Shown here one piece after another: positions 44,274 to 51,944 of a stretch of DNA of 64,000 nt. The notes under the pieces were generated by a model. That model saw nothing but the letters and a program-made list of their open reading frames with translations, was not told the origin of the DNA and did no database searches. Numbering within the stretch: position 1 is the stretch's first letter; each line of letters begins with the position of its first letter. The position numbers and the translations under genes were made by a program. This DNA comes from CATQGW01 sp965262235 (GTDB lineage Bacteria > Chloroflexota > Dehalococcoidia > Bin125). Location: positions 496,001 through 560,000 of the forward strand of contig OZ253504.1 of NCBI GenBank assembly GCA_965262235.1, given 5' to 3'.

Positions 44274-44630
44274 ATGCACAAACACCGCCACGCTCCCACC
44301 GGCGCGATCGACTTCGCCCGCTCTCAGCGCCGACCCCTGACCGACGCCGAGGGCCTGCTATGGCACTACCTTCGTCGGCGCCAACTGGGCGGCCACAAGT
44401 TCCGCAGGCAACACCCCGTCGGCCCGTTCGTTGCCGACTTCGCGTGCCTGGCCGGGCGAGTGGTGATCGAGCTCGACGGTGGCCAGCACACGGAGCAGCT
44501 TGCTTACGACAGGGCACGGGACGAGTACCTTCGCGAACGCGGCTTTCGCGTGCTGCGGTTTTGGAATGACGACATCATGCGCCGCATGGACGACGTGCTC
44601 GATGCGATCGCAGTGGCCCTCGACGGCTAG
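44274..44630 (+). CDS. DUF559 endonuclease-domain protein, copy 1
   Basis: 118 aa. The pattern LTDAEGLLWHYLRRRQLGGH, KFRRQHPVGPFVADFACL and VVIELDGGQH matches DUF559, a Vsr-like PD-(D/E)XK fold with Asp in VADF and Glu-Asp in IELDGGQH. The C-terminal half, ERGFRVLRFWNDDIM, is also typical. An almost identical copy lies at 48948. Function in the cell is not established; these genes often lie near mobile or repeated DNA, as here. Confidence 0.85.
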   Translation: MHKHRHAPTGAIDFARSQRRPLTDAEGLLWHYLRRRQLGGHKFRRQHPVGPFVADFACLAGRVVIELDGGQHTEQLAYDRARDEYLRERGFRVLRFWNDDIMRRMDDVLDAIAVALDG

Positions 44631-44862
44631 CGCAGGGACATCGGTTGCCGCCACGCATGCGGGTGTAGACAGCGATCACGTTGTGTTCCGCTTCGCCGTG
44701 GTGCTACTCTATGAAGACATCACTTAAGCGCGGATCGTGCTCCAACTTCAGGCCGACCCTGGCCAGCAGGGTGCCGGAGTCTGGGTTCATGCCAGACACC
44801 AGATTGTACAACCTCATACGAAGTCCTTCTACTCAATCTCACACGAGATCGGTTTCGCCGTT

Positions 44863-45390
44863 CTAGTTGGCCAAGTGCGGGAGCGTGAATGGAAGACCGT
44901 GGTAACGAGCGCACTGGACCATCCAGTCGGTGTCCTGAAGGTCCACGGTGGAATGCACGCCCGCAGAGTAAGCCATATCTCCAACTGTCAGCGTGTGGGT
45001 CGCCCCCCAATCCCCGCGCACTGAAGCGATCTCGCCTGACTCCGAGGCCTCATTGAAGCACGTATGCTCTTTCCCCCAATGTGTTGTCCTAGGCGCAGGC
45101 AAGGTTGCCAGCCGCTGAACCTCCACATCAACCGTTACCAGCGATGACTTGAGCCAGCGCCCAACCGGGGCATTGGCAGGGAACATGTTCTTCTCGGGAA
45201 AGATCGTTTCGGTATGATCGCCATCAGGCACCTGTAGTCCGAACGCGATTCGACCATCACCAAGCTTCTGCGCGATGATCCGAACCTCCGCGCTACTGCC
45301 GCCGCCGACAGCATTCGCGATACCGATCACGCCGGCCACCAATGCCACGGCAAATAGCGCTGCCGCGACACGCTTCCACGTCGAACTCAT
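44863..45390 (-). CDS. Exported protein of the EVRxxAQxLxDGR family
   Basis: 175 aa from the ATG at 45390 with AAGGAG six bases upstream. Signal peptide TWKRVAAALFAVALVAGVIG, cleavage near ANA. The mature start AEVRIIAQKLGDGRIAFGLQ with a later EKNMFP matches the second exported protein at 55716 (EVRVSAQRLNDGRVEVGLQ, ERRFFP). The rest has paired Cys residues (HTCFNEA, MVQCARY). I do not know a function. A detached copy of its signal-peptide region lies at 48202-48288. The 232 bp between DUF559 and this gene's end hold nothing recognisable. Confidence 0.65.
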   Translation of the reverse strand: MSSTWKRVAAALFAVALVAGVIGIANAVGGGSSAEVRIIAQKLGDGRIAFGLQVPDGDHTETIFPEKNMFPANAPVGRWLKSSLVTVDVEVQRLATLPAPRTTHWGKEHTCFNEASESGEIASVRGDWGATHTLTVGDMAYSAGVHSTVDLQDTDWMVQCARYHGLPFTLPHLAN

Positions 45391-45471
45391 TCCGAACTCC
45401 TTCTTTTGTTGACGCCCCAGCCGCGCGTGTCGGCTGCATGACTCACGTGTTCCCGGTCGGGGCCCTGCCAG

Positions 45472-45613
45472 CGGCTCCGCCGACAAGATCATCCAGCGAA
45501 TCGGCGAGTTCAAAGAGTTCGGCATCGACGAGATCATGTTCGGCCGCCGCGGCGAAAACGACCCCGACTACTTCGCACGCCTCGATGACGAAGTCGTCTC
45601 CCACTTCGTCTGA
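45472..45613 (+). pseudogene. LLM oxidoreductase 3' fragment 1
   Basis: It encodes SADKIIQRIGEFKEFGIDEI with MFGRRGENDPDYFARLDDEV and ends at TGA, equivalent to the last ~45 residues of the LLM protein at 43209. The upstream junction lies right after a GCCCTGCCAGCGG sequence that also precedes the region at 48360. No start codon of its own is evident. Confidence 0.85.
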
Positions 45614-45645
45614 CTGCGCGCGAGCAGGCAAGCTAGACTGTCGTC

Positions 45646-45933
45646 ATGGACTTCGTACGCCCCGTCAAGGTCGAAGCCCGCGACGGCTACAGGATCTGGC
45701 TCGAATACGCCGACGGCGTCAGCGGCGAAGTCGACCTCTCGGATGTGGCTGGAGACGGCATCTTCAAGGCTTGGGAAGACCGCGCATTTTTCGAGAGCGT
45801 GCACCTCACGCCCCATCGCGCCATCGCCTGGAACGACGAAATCGACCTCTGCCCGGACGCCCTCTACATGGACCTGACCGGCTGCACATGGGAAGAGATG
45901 TATCCCCCCGCTGCCAGCTGTCGGGGCCCATAA
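45646..45933 (+). CDS. DUF2442 domain protein
   Basis: 95 aa. RIWLEYADGVSGEVDLSDVA, IFKAWEDRAFFESVHL and AIAWNDEIDLCPDALYMDLT define DUF2442, a small beta-rich domain often encoded beside DUF4160 or toxin-antitoxin genes. A second family member, highly similar, is at 54665. The last ~10 residues (PPAASCRGP) differ from the paralogue and overlap the start of another LLM fragment, so the C-terminus has been replaced by recombination. Confidence 0.8.
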   Translation: MDFVRPVKVEARDGYRIWLEYADGVSGEVDLSDVAGDGIFKAWEDRAFFESVHLTPHRAIAWNDEIDLCPDALYMDLTGCTWEEMYPPAASCRGP

Positions 45934-45988
45934 CAACTCCGACTACTTCCAACAACTCGACGGAGAAGTCATCTCCGCCTTCCACTAG
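45932..45988 (+). pseudogene. LLM oxidoreductase 3' fragment 2
   Basis: It reads NNSDYFQQLDGEVISAFH followed by TAG, matching the last 18 residues of the LLM protein (DNDPDYFARLDDEVISKFA). It is more diverged than the other fragments, so it is an older piece or comes from a different paralogue. Confidence 0.55.
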
Positions 45989-46023
45989 GACCTGCCGCAT
46001 ACACAAGATTATGGAATCCAACA

Positions 46024-46542
46024 ATGACTTGTCAGGATGACCATCGAGTCAAGCCGCTCCCAGAGCACAAGTACTCGCGCGCCCGCACCAGATGGAAGCG
46101 TGACCTGGAGGGTCACGGTCGCAACCTCGCGACATGGAAGAATTACTTCGGAGTCACGGAACTGTATGACGTCGTATACCCGTTGATCCACGAGCAACTG
46201 CCCGCACTCACCCAGGTGAATTATGAGATCGGCATCTGGTACGTCAGGGGCGCTGGGGAGCTTACCAACTGCATAGCGGTGGATGTCGCCCGCGAGTTCC
46301 CCGGCAGCATCGGAATTCCTGTCTTCGAGAGGGCGGCTGAGTACCTCGGTCAGCGCACGCTCGACCGCCTGCGGTGCACTCTCGCCTGGCGACCAGGGTC
46401 CGAATACGATCGGACGCGCAAGGAACGGCGACTGGCTACACACACGGTCTTCCTCATCGGATCGGTCGACTACTGGAACGAGCACAGATCGACGTTTGTG
46501 CAGATGGCTACCGACATCAATCTCGTCGCGTCGCATCACTAG
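46024..46542 (+). CDS. Hypothetical protein
   Basis: 172 aa. I do not recognise the family. It is soluble, with basic N-terminal residues (KYSRARTRWKRDLEGHGRN), a hydrophobic middle (TQVNYEIGIWYVRGAG) and a C-terminal HTVFLIGSVDYWNEHR. GC is lower than in neighbouring metabolic genes, in keeping with the accessory region. It ends 40 bp before the PD-(D/E)XK nuclease gene on the same strand, and the two might be co-transcribed. Confidence 0.5.
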   Translation: MTCQDDHRVKPLPEHKYSRARTRWKRDLEGHGRNLATWKNYFGVTELYDVVYPLIHEQLPALTQVNYEIGIWYVRGAGELTNCIAVDVAREFPGSIGIPVFERAAEYLGQRTLDRLRCTLAWRPGSEYDRTRKERRLATHTVFLIGSVDYWNEHRSTFVQMATDINLVASHH

Positions 46543-46582
46543 CAGAGTGGGCCACACCGGGGTTGGCTAGAGAGTCCGGCAC

Positions 46583-47647
46583 ATGGACGAAATCAAACTC
46601 TGGAGGCTCAACGGCGCCAACAACGTCGCCCCCCTCACGGCTGTTGGCGAGCTCATCACCGAGCTCCAGCTCGAAGAGACGCTCGTTGCCCATCCCGAGC
46701 TCCTCGAAGCGGGCATCGAGCTGATCGGGCGACAGCTGCCATCGGCCGGCGGCTGGCTCGACCTCCTCGGAGTCGACGGCGACGGACGCCTCGTGGTCTT
46801 CGAGCTGAAGCGCGGCACGCTGGGCCGCGACGCCATCACTCAGGTCCTCGACTACACGTCCGCCCTCGCCGCAATGGATCTCGACCAGCTGAGCGAACAC
46901 ATCGCCGACCGCTCCGGCAACGATGGAATCCAGCCGATCGACGATTTCGCCGACTGGTACAGCGAGAAGTTCGGCGACATCGCGTCCCTGTTTCCCGCGC
47001 GAATGGCACTCGTTGGCCTCGGAATCGACGAGACCGCCCTGCGAATCGCCAACTTCCTCCAGCACGCCGGCCACGAGATCGAGGTCATCACCTTCTACGG
47101 CTTCCGTGAGGCTGACTCGACACTCCTCGCCAGGCAATTACCGGTGCAGCGGCCACGGATCTCGCGCACACGCAGCGGTCAGGCGCCGATCAGCGAACGG
47201 CGCGCCGCCCTGCGCACACACCTCCAGGAATCCGGCCTCGAGCAACGCTTCGACAGCATCTGCGGCGAGCTGCGGCGCCACCTTCCCAGCAGAGCGTCAG
47301 AAAACGCGCTGCGGTACGGAACCAGCTTCCAGCTGGATGGACTCACGTCGTTTGACGTACGTGGTCGGCGGCCGTTTTTCGGCGTGTTCGCTGGGTACCC
47401 GGAGCCCGAAGTCGTCAACATCAGCCTGAGCACCTGGTCGCTGGTCGGGACCAATGAAGCGTTCAAGCAACTCTCATCAGCAATCAAGCTGTCCGAGTGG
47501 CCCCACGGTGGATACGCGATCCCGATCGATAGCGACGAACGCTGGGAGGCCGTCCGACCACACCTCGCCAAGTTCGTGGATGCCGTGGTCGCCGCATGGC
47601 GCGAATATCGCCAGCAACCACTCAGCCTCAGCGACGTGCAGGATTAA
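46583..47647 (+). CDS. NucS-like / PD-(D/E)XK nuclease-domain protein
   Basis: 354 aa. The N-terminal half has the fold signature GIELIGRQLPSAGGWLDLLG, GDGRLVVFELKRGTLGRDA and TQVLDYTSALAAMD: Asp in WLDLLG, Glu-x-Lys in FELKR, and the following Gln, as in NucS/DUF91-type and related endonucleases. The C-terminal half (RYGTSFQLDGLTSFDVRGRR and beyond) is not recognised and may bind substrate. No restriction-modification methylase is adjacent. Its position among toxin-antitoxin genes suggests a defence or repair role, which is inference. Confidence 0.75.
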   Translation: MDEIKLWRLNGANNVAPLTAVGELITELQLEETLVAHPELLEAGIELIGRQLPSAGGWLDLLGVDGDGRLVVFELKRGTLGRDAITQVLDYTSALAAMDLDQLSEHIADRSGNDGIQPIDDFADWYSEKFGDIASLFPARMALVGLGIDETALRIANFLQHAGHEIEVITFYGFREADSTLLARQLPVQRPRISRTRSGQAPISERRAALRTHLQESGLEQRFDSICGELRRHLPSRASENALRYGTSFQLDGLTSFDVRGRRPFFGVFAGYPEPEVVNISLSTWSLVGTNEAFKQLSSAIKLSEWPHGGYAIPIDSDERWEAVRPHLAKFVDAVVAAWREYRQQPLSLSDVQD

Positions 47648-47762
47648 CGCGTGCGGAGTCTCAGCGCCGCCGCAGCAGACGCAGCGCCATGAGCGGCGCC
47701 CGCGTCTCGCCACTCACCACACCACCTGCTAAAATCGCGTCATGACGGAGGAAACGATCCCC

Positions 47763-47960
47763 ATGGCCGCTTCAGACAAGCTCGACGCGAAGCTCTCGTT
47801 GGAGGAGTTCCAGGAGCTGATGAGCAAGGTCCCCGTCGACCTCGAATCCACCCCTGAAGAGGACGCTGACGACCTCGCCGCCATTGAGCGCGGTCTCGAG
47901 CAATTTCGACGCGGCCAATACATCACGCTCGAAGAGCTTGAGCGCAAGTACCCCGATTAG
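47763..47960 (+). CDS. Antitoxin-like protein, module copy 1
   Basis: 65 aa from the ATG at 47763, chosen by alignment with the two paralogues (MASEQ..., MATSD...); an ATG seven codons earlier is also open. Shared core: VPVDLESTPEEDADDLAAIE, GQYITLEELERKYPD. It is followed 11 bp later by the remains of a RelE-like toxin gene. Acidic, helix-rich and placed ahead of a RelE toxin in the other copies, so an antitoxin role is inferred. Here the toxin is gone and the antitoxin persists. Confidence 0.7.
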   Translation: MAASDKLDAKLSLEEFQELMSKVPVDLESTPEEDADDLAAIERGLEQFRRGQYITLEELERKYPD

Positions 47961-47971
47961 CGCTCCCCCCG

Positions 47972-48062
47972 TTGCGATACTCGGTTCGGCTGAATGATGA
48001 CGCTGATGCGGACTGGAGGGCGCGAACGCTCTGCCTGATGCGCGGCGCGCATCTAAGGATCA
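47972..48062 (+). pseudogene. RelE-like toxin remnant, module copy 1
   Basis: A TTG start, as in the other copies, then LRYSVRLNDDADADWRA, matching the first ~16 residues of the intact toxin at 50585. The following ~70 codons are deleted, and the sequence runs into the leader of an aldo/keto reductase fragment (GAGCAAGACACCACATGAAA). Confidence 0.75.
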
Positions 48063-48083
48063 ACTGCACGAGCAAGACACCAC

Positions 48084-48206
48084 ATGAAATACCGCCGCGT
48101 GCGACGCACCGGACTCCGCGTCTCCGAAATCTGCCAGGGCACGACAACCTCCGGCTTCCAGACCGAAGAATCCGAAGCCTCCCGACTCCTCACTGGCGAA
48201 CTCAAG
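48084..48206 (+). pseudogene. Aldo/keto reductase 5' fragment, module copy 1
   Basis: MKYRRVRRTGLRVSEICQGT then TSGFQTEESEASRLLTGELK, homologous to the first ~32 residues of the intact reductase at 50937 and then to the unrelated tail shared by all three fragments. It is truncated by fusion to an antisense signal-peptide fragment at 48202. Confidence 0.85.
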
Positions 48207-48288
48207 ACGCATGGGCGAAGCCGACCGCTCCAGCCAACAGTGCCACGGCAAGGAGCGCTGCCGTGATGCGCTTCCACCTCAAACTCAT
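48202..48288 (-). pseudogene. Signal-peptide fragment of an EVR-family exported protein
   Basis: MSLRWKRITAALLAVALLAG then AVGFAHAS and a stop, matching the signal peptide of the protein at 44863-45390 (MSSTWKRVAAALFAVALVAG). The mature domain is missing; the stop is created at the junction with the reductase fragment. Flanking bases upstream also match those before the 45390 start, so a larger block was copied. Confidence 0.8.
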
Positions 48289-48449
48289 CTTGAACTCCCC
48301 CTTTTGGTGGTACCACAGCCGCGCGTGTCGGCTGCATCGCTCACGTGTTCCCCGTCGGGGCCCTGCCAGCGGGTCCGAAGGGGAGAGCGTAAACGCGCAC
48401 AGGGCCAACATAGTCATTCAGCTTCGTCGGCCCGTCATCGCTAACAACC

Positions 48450-48806
48450 ATGTACGGCGACATCCTGAACCTCGACGGCTGGGCCGGCCGCGGCATGTCG
48501 GTCGAGCTGCTCAAGGAAAAGGTCGACATCCTCCACGCCCACTGCGAAGCCGTCGGCCGCGACCCCGCCGAAATCAAAATCACCGCCCTGATGCCCTGCC
48601 TGCTCACCAACGACGAAACCGCCGCCAAAGCCTGGGAAGAGCGCGTCGGCCCCGGCACCCTGAACGGCTCCGCCGACAAGATCATCCAGCGAATCGGCGA
48701 GTTCAAAGACTTCGGCATCGACGAAGTCATGTTCGGCCGCCGCGGCGAAAACGATCCGGAGTACTTCGCACGCCTCGATGACGAAGTCGTCTCCAAGTTC
48801 GCTTAA
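48450..48806 (+). pseudogene. LLM oxidoreductase 3' fragment 3 (C-terminal 118 codons)
   Basis: It begins at MYGDILNLDGWAGRGMSVEL and is nearly identical to residues 190-307 of the LLM protein at 43209, with a few substitutions (DIDEVMFG-type for DEIMFG, GENDPEYF for GDNDPDYF). The frame is open with its own ATG, so a C-terminal piece could be expressed, but the flavin-barrel N-terminal half is missing. It is the left part of the ~860-bp duplicated segment. Confidence 0.85.
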
Positions 48807-48829
48807 CGCTCAGCGCGCCGCGTACCCCA

Positions 48830-48890
48830 ATCGCTCCCCCCGTCGGGGGGAGCTGTCGCGCAGCGACTGAGGGGGGCCTCCCCCCAGGCT
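48830..48890. repeat. GC-rich hairpin repeat, duplicate of the one at 44155
   Basis: Same hairpin string as at 44155-44212 (CCCCCGTCGGGGGGAGC, GCTGTCGCGCAGCGACTG), carried along in the segmental duplication. An inverted copy of the same family lies at about 49338-49382. Confidence 0.75.
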
Positions 48891-48947
48891 CAACACGCGC
48901 CGCGCGCGAACAGAACTTCCGTCCTGTCGTGTGGTAACGTCCGGCCC

Positions 48948-49304
48948 ATGCACAAACACCGCCACGCTCCCACCGGCGCGATCGACTTCGCCCGCTCTCA
49001 GCGCCGACCCCTGACCGACGCCGAGGGCCTGCTATGGCACTATCTTCGTCGGCGCCAACTGGGCGGCCACAAGTTCCGCAGGCAACACCCCGTCGGCCCG
49101 TTCGTTGCCGACTTCGCGTGCCTGGCCGGGCGAGTGGTGATCGAGCTCGACGGTGGCCAGCACACGGACCAGCTTGCTTACGACAGGGCACGGGACGAGT
49201 ACTTTCGCGAACGCGGCTTTCACGTGCTGCGGTTTTGGAATGACGACGTCATGCGCCGCATGGACGCCGTGCTCGATGCGATCGCAGTGGCCCTCGACGG
49301 CTAA
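48948..49304 (+). CDS. DUF559 endonuclease-domain protein, copy 2
   Basis: 118 aa, differing from copy 1 (44274) at only a handful of positions (for example QHTDQLA for QHTEQLA, YFRERGFHVL for YLRERGFRVL), with all presumed catalytic residues retained. The near identity over coding and flanking DNA shows a recent duplication together with the LLM 3' fragment. The reading frame has stayed open, so it may be expressed. Confidence 0.85.
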   Translation: MHKHRHAPTGAIDFARSQRRPLTDAEGLLWHYLRRRQLGGHKFRRQHPVGPFVADFACLAGRVVIELDGGQHTDQLAYDRARDEYFRERGFHVLRFWNDDVMRRMDAVLDAIAVALDG

Positions 49305-49423
49305 CGCAGGGCCGTCGGTTGGCGGTTCGCAGCGGAGCCCCCCTCAGTCGCGAAGCGACAGCTCCCCCCGACGGGGGGAGCGATTGCGACGACGCCGCTA
49401 CTCTCGTGTCCGGAGGAACACGC

Positions 49424-49603
49424 ATGAAATACCGCCGCGTGCGACGCACCGGACTCCGCGTCTCCGAAGTCTCCCGCAGCACGACGAGCTCCGGCTTCCA
49501 GACCGAAGAACCCGAAGCCTCCCGACGCCTCCTTGGCGAAGTCAAGACGCACGCTCCCGCCCGTCTCCCCGCCGCTACTTACCCACATGCTATGTTAGCC
49601 TGA
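49424..49603 (+). pseudogene. Aldo/keto reductase 5' fragment, module copy 2
   Basis: GGAGGA stands six bases before the ATG. It reads MKYRRVRRTGLRVSEVSRST then SGFQTEEPEASRRLLGEVKT and runs into sequence serving as leader of the next antitoxin, ending at 49603. A 59-aa fusion peptide could be made from this frame. Only the first reductase strand and helix are encoded, so it cannot be an enzyme. Confidence 0.8.
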
Positions 49604-49623
49604 GCACGAGGGTGAGGATCCGC

Positions 49624-49818
49624 ATGGCGTCCGAGCAGATCGACGAGAAGCTCTCCCGGGAGCAACTTCAGGAACTCATGCGCAAGGTCCCCGTCGACCT
49701 CGAATCGACCCCTGAAGAGGACGCGGCCGACATCGCCGCCTACGAGCGCGCCCGTCAGCAAGTCGAGCACGGCCAATACATCACGCTCGATGAGCTCGAG
49801 CGCAAGTACCCCGATTAG
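49624..49818 (+). CDS. Antitoxin-like protein, module copy 2
   Basis: 64 aa, ATG with GAGG six bases upstream. MASEQIDEKLSREQLQELMR, VPVDLESTPEEDAADIAAYE and GQYITLDELERKYPD align with the antitoxins at 47763 and 50385. The leader CCCACATGCTATGTT shared with copy 3 is the likely promoter. It is followed 11 bp later by a toxin gene with an internal stop. Confidence 0.75.
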   Translation: MASEQIDEKLSREQLQELMRKVPVDLESTPEEDAADIAAYERARQQVEHGQYITLDELERKYPD

Positions 49819-49829
49819 CGCTCGGACCG

Positions 49830-50117
49830 TTGCGACACACCGTCCGCTTGACGGATGATGGTGACGAGGACTGGGCGCTGCTCAGCGCTCCGGTGCGGCG
49901 GCGCATTCGATCGCGCCTTCGGCTGATCGCCGAGGACCCGTTCGGCCGCTGGGCATTGAGCCTCTGCGGCGCCCCCGAAGTGTTCCGAGTGCGCGCCGAT
50001 GGTCTTCGCATTCTCTACTACATTGAGCCGAATCCGCGCGGACCGAACCTGGTTTAGGTATTCCGCATTCGCCGACGCGAGACCGCCTACGTAGGCTACG
50101 AGTTCGACCAGCATTGA
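49830..50117 (+). pseudogene. RelE-like toxin with internal stop, module copy 2
   Basis: A TTG start, then RHTVRLTDDGDEDWALLSAP, DPFGRWALSLCGAPEVFRVR and RILYYIEPNPRGPNLV, followed by an in-frame TAG at 50055-50057. After the stop the frame continues VFRIRRRETAYVGYEFDQH to TGA at 50117, aligning with the intact toxin at 50585. The stop removes the last ~20 residues, which include the C-terminal strand. Probably inactive unless the stop is read through. Confidence 0.85.
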
Positions 50118-50186
50118 CGAGCCGCAGTTTCACGCTGATGCGCGTGACGCATCCTCCAGCCAACCCAACGAACAGGACACCACACC

Positions 50187-50330
50187 ATGAAGTACCGCCG
50201 CATGGGACGCACCGGACTGCGCGCCTCCTAAGTCTCCCGCGGCACGACGAGCTCCGGCTTCCAGACCGAAGAACCCGAAGCCTCCCGACGCCTCGCTGGC
50301 GAACTCAAGACGCGCGCGCGCCCGTCTCTT
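50187..50330 (+). pseudogene. Aldo/keto reductase 5' fragment, module copy 3
   Basis: MKYRRMGRTGLRAS then an in-frame TAA, after which the frame continues VSRGTTSSGFQTEEPEASRR and into the antitoxin leader. The DNA upstream (GACGAGCCGCAGTTTCACGC...) matches that upstream of the intact reductase at 50937 almost exactly, so the fragment includes the reductase's own leader. Confidence 0.85.
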
Positions 50331-50384
50331 CGCCGCCGCTTACCCACATGCTATGTTGGCCTGAGCACGACGGTGAGGATTCCC

Positions 50385-50573
50385 ATGGCGACATCCGATC
50401 AGATCGAAGCGGAGCGCGCTCTGCGGGAACGGCTACTCAGCTTGCCGGTCGATCTCGAATCCACGCCAGAAGAGGACGCGGAGGACCTGGCCGCGTTCGA
50501 ACGGGGTCTCGAGCAGATCAAGCGCGGCCAGTACATCTGGCTTGAGGACCTTGAGCGCAAGTACCCGGACTAG
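50385..50573 (+). CDS. Antitoxin-like protein, module copy 3
   Basis: 62 aa. ATSDQIEAERALRERLLSLP, VDLESTPEEDAEDLAAFERG and GQYIWLEDLERKYPD align with the other two copies; the N-terminal third is the most diverged. It is followed 11 bp later by the only complete toxin. No DNA-binding motif is obvious, so autoregulation may rely on the paired complex. Confidence 0.8.
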   Translation: MATSDQIEAERALRERLLSLPVDLESTPEEDAEDLAAFERGLEQIKRGQYIWLEDLERKYPD

Positions 50574-50584
50574 CGGTCAGCCTC

Positions 50585-50872
50585 TTGCCCCACCGGATCC
50601 GCCTGACCGACGACGGTGACGCAGACTGGGCAGCGCTCAGGCCCCCTGTGCGGCGGATCGTCAGGGCACGCCTCCGCGAGGTCGCCACGAATCCATTCGG
50701 CCCTTGGGCGGTGGGATTGTGCGGCCATCCTGATCGGCTTAGGGTCAGGGCCGACGGTCATCGCGTGCTCTATACCGTCGAAATCACTGCCCGCGGACCC
50801 AACATCGTCAACGTGTTCCGCATTCGCCCTCGCGAAACGGCCTACGTAGGCTACGAGTTCGACGAACATTGA
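50585..50872 (+). CDS. RelE/ParE-family toxin-like protein, intact
   Basis: 95 aa from a TTG start. PHRIRLTDDGDADWAALRPP, VRARLREVATNPFGPWAV, LCGHPDRLRVRADGHRVLYT and VFRIRPRETAYVGYEFDEH follow the RelE fold: N-terminal strand, two helices, a beta-hairpin with R-x-R...R-x-L-Y, and a C-terminal strand. RelE-type toxins cut mRNA at the ribosome. It lies directly between its antitoxin and the intact aldo/keto reductase. Confidence 0.8.
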   Translation: MPHRIRLTDDGDADWAALRPPVRRIVRARLREVATNPFGPWAVGLCGHPDRLRVRADGHRVLYTVEITARGPNIVNVFRIRPRETAYVGYEFDEH

Positions 50873-50936
50873 CGAGCCGCAGTTTCACGCTGATGCGCGT
50901 GGCGCATCCTCCACCCAACGACGAACAGGACACCAC

Positions 50937-51932
50937 ATGAAGTACCGCCGCATGGGACGCACCGGACTCCGCGTCTCCGAAATCTGCCTGGGTACCATGA
51001 CCTTCGGCTTCCAGACCGAAGAACCCGAATCCCACAAGATCATGTCCGCCGCCTTCGACCGCGGCGTGAACTTCATCGACACCGCCGATGTCTACCCGAT
51101 CGGCGCGCCCAACGTCGGCACCACCGAGGACTTCGTCGGCAACTGGATGCAGGGCAAGCCCCGCGACCAGATCGTGCTCGCCACCAAGTGCGTCGGCGCG
51201 ATGGGCCGCGACCCCAACCAGCGCGGCGCCTCCCGACAGCACATCCTCGCCGCCGTCGACGACTCCCTGCGCCGCCTGCAGACCGACTACATCGACCTCT
51301 ACCAGCTCCACTCGCCCGACCCCAGCACGCCGATCGAGGAAACCATGCAGGCCCTCGACGACCTGCGACGCTGGGGCAAAATCCGCTACGCCGGCGCATC
51401 CAATTTCCGCGGCTGGCAGCTCGGCCTCGCCCTCACCGCTTCCGACCGCGCCGGCATCACCCGCTTCGATTGCGACCAGCCCCGCTACAACATCCTCTGG
51501 CGCGACATCGAAACCGACCTGCTCCCACTCTGCCGCGACCAGGGCGTCGGGATCATCGCCTACAACCCGCTCGCCGGCGGCTTCCTGACCGGCAAGTACT
51601 CCAACACCGAAGACCTCCAGCAGAACACCCGCTTCACGCTCGGCAACGCCGGCCCCCGCTACCGTGCGCGCTACTGGGACGACGCCCACTTCGCCCAGGT
51701 CCAGAGCCTCCAGCAGCACTTCGCCGGCCGCTCCATCACCCACGCCGCCATCGCCTGGGTGCTCGCGCAGGACGGCATCACCTCCGCCATCGTCGGCGCG
51801 AGCCGCGCCGCCCAAATCGAAGACTCGCTCAACTACGAGTCCCTCGAACTCACCGACGAAGACCTCAAGTTCTGCGACAACGCCTGGTACAACCTCCCGC
51901 GCCCCAGCGATCCCGCCGTCGCGTTGCGCTGA
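50937..51932 (+). CDS. Aldo/keto reductase, intact
   Basis: 331 aa. MKYRRMGRTGLRVSEICLGT starts the family; Asp48 and Tyr53 in NFIDTADVYPIG, Lys84 in LATKCVG and His in YQLHSPDP form the catalytic tetrad. The cofactor site GIIAYNPLAGGFLTGKY and SAIVGASRAAQIEDSLN are intact. A different member is at 34003. Three copies of its first codons lie upstream, each linked to the toxin-antitoxin unit. It ends 12 bp before the Mrr-like gene. Substrate unknown. Confidence 0.9.
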   Translation: MKYRRMGRTGLRVSEICLGTMTFGFQTEEPESHKIMSAAFDRGVNFIDTADVYPIGAPNVGTTEDFVGNWMQGKPRDQIVLATKCVGAMGRDPNQRGASRQHILAAVDDSLRRLQTDYIDLYQLHSPDPSTPIEETMQALDDLRRWGKIRYAGASNFRGWQLGLALTASDRAGITRFDCDQPRYNILWRDIETDLLPLCRDQGVGIIAYNPLAGGFLTGKYSNTEDLQQNTRFTLGNAGPRYRARYWDDAHFAQVQSLQQHFAGRSITHAAIAWVLAQDGITSAIVGASRAAQIEDSLNYESLELTDEDLKFCDNAWYNLPRPSDPAVALR

Positions 51933-51944
51933 GGACAAGCCACG

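Noticed and set aside
44720..45010. A minus-strand gene between DUF559 and the EVR-family protein
   Set aside because: The frame overlaps the real EVR-family gene on the same strand and shows no protein-like features.
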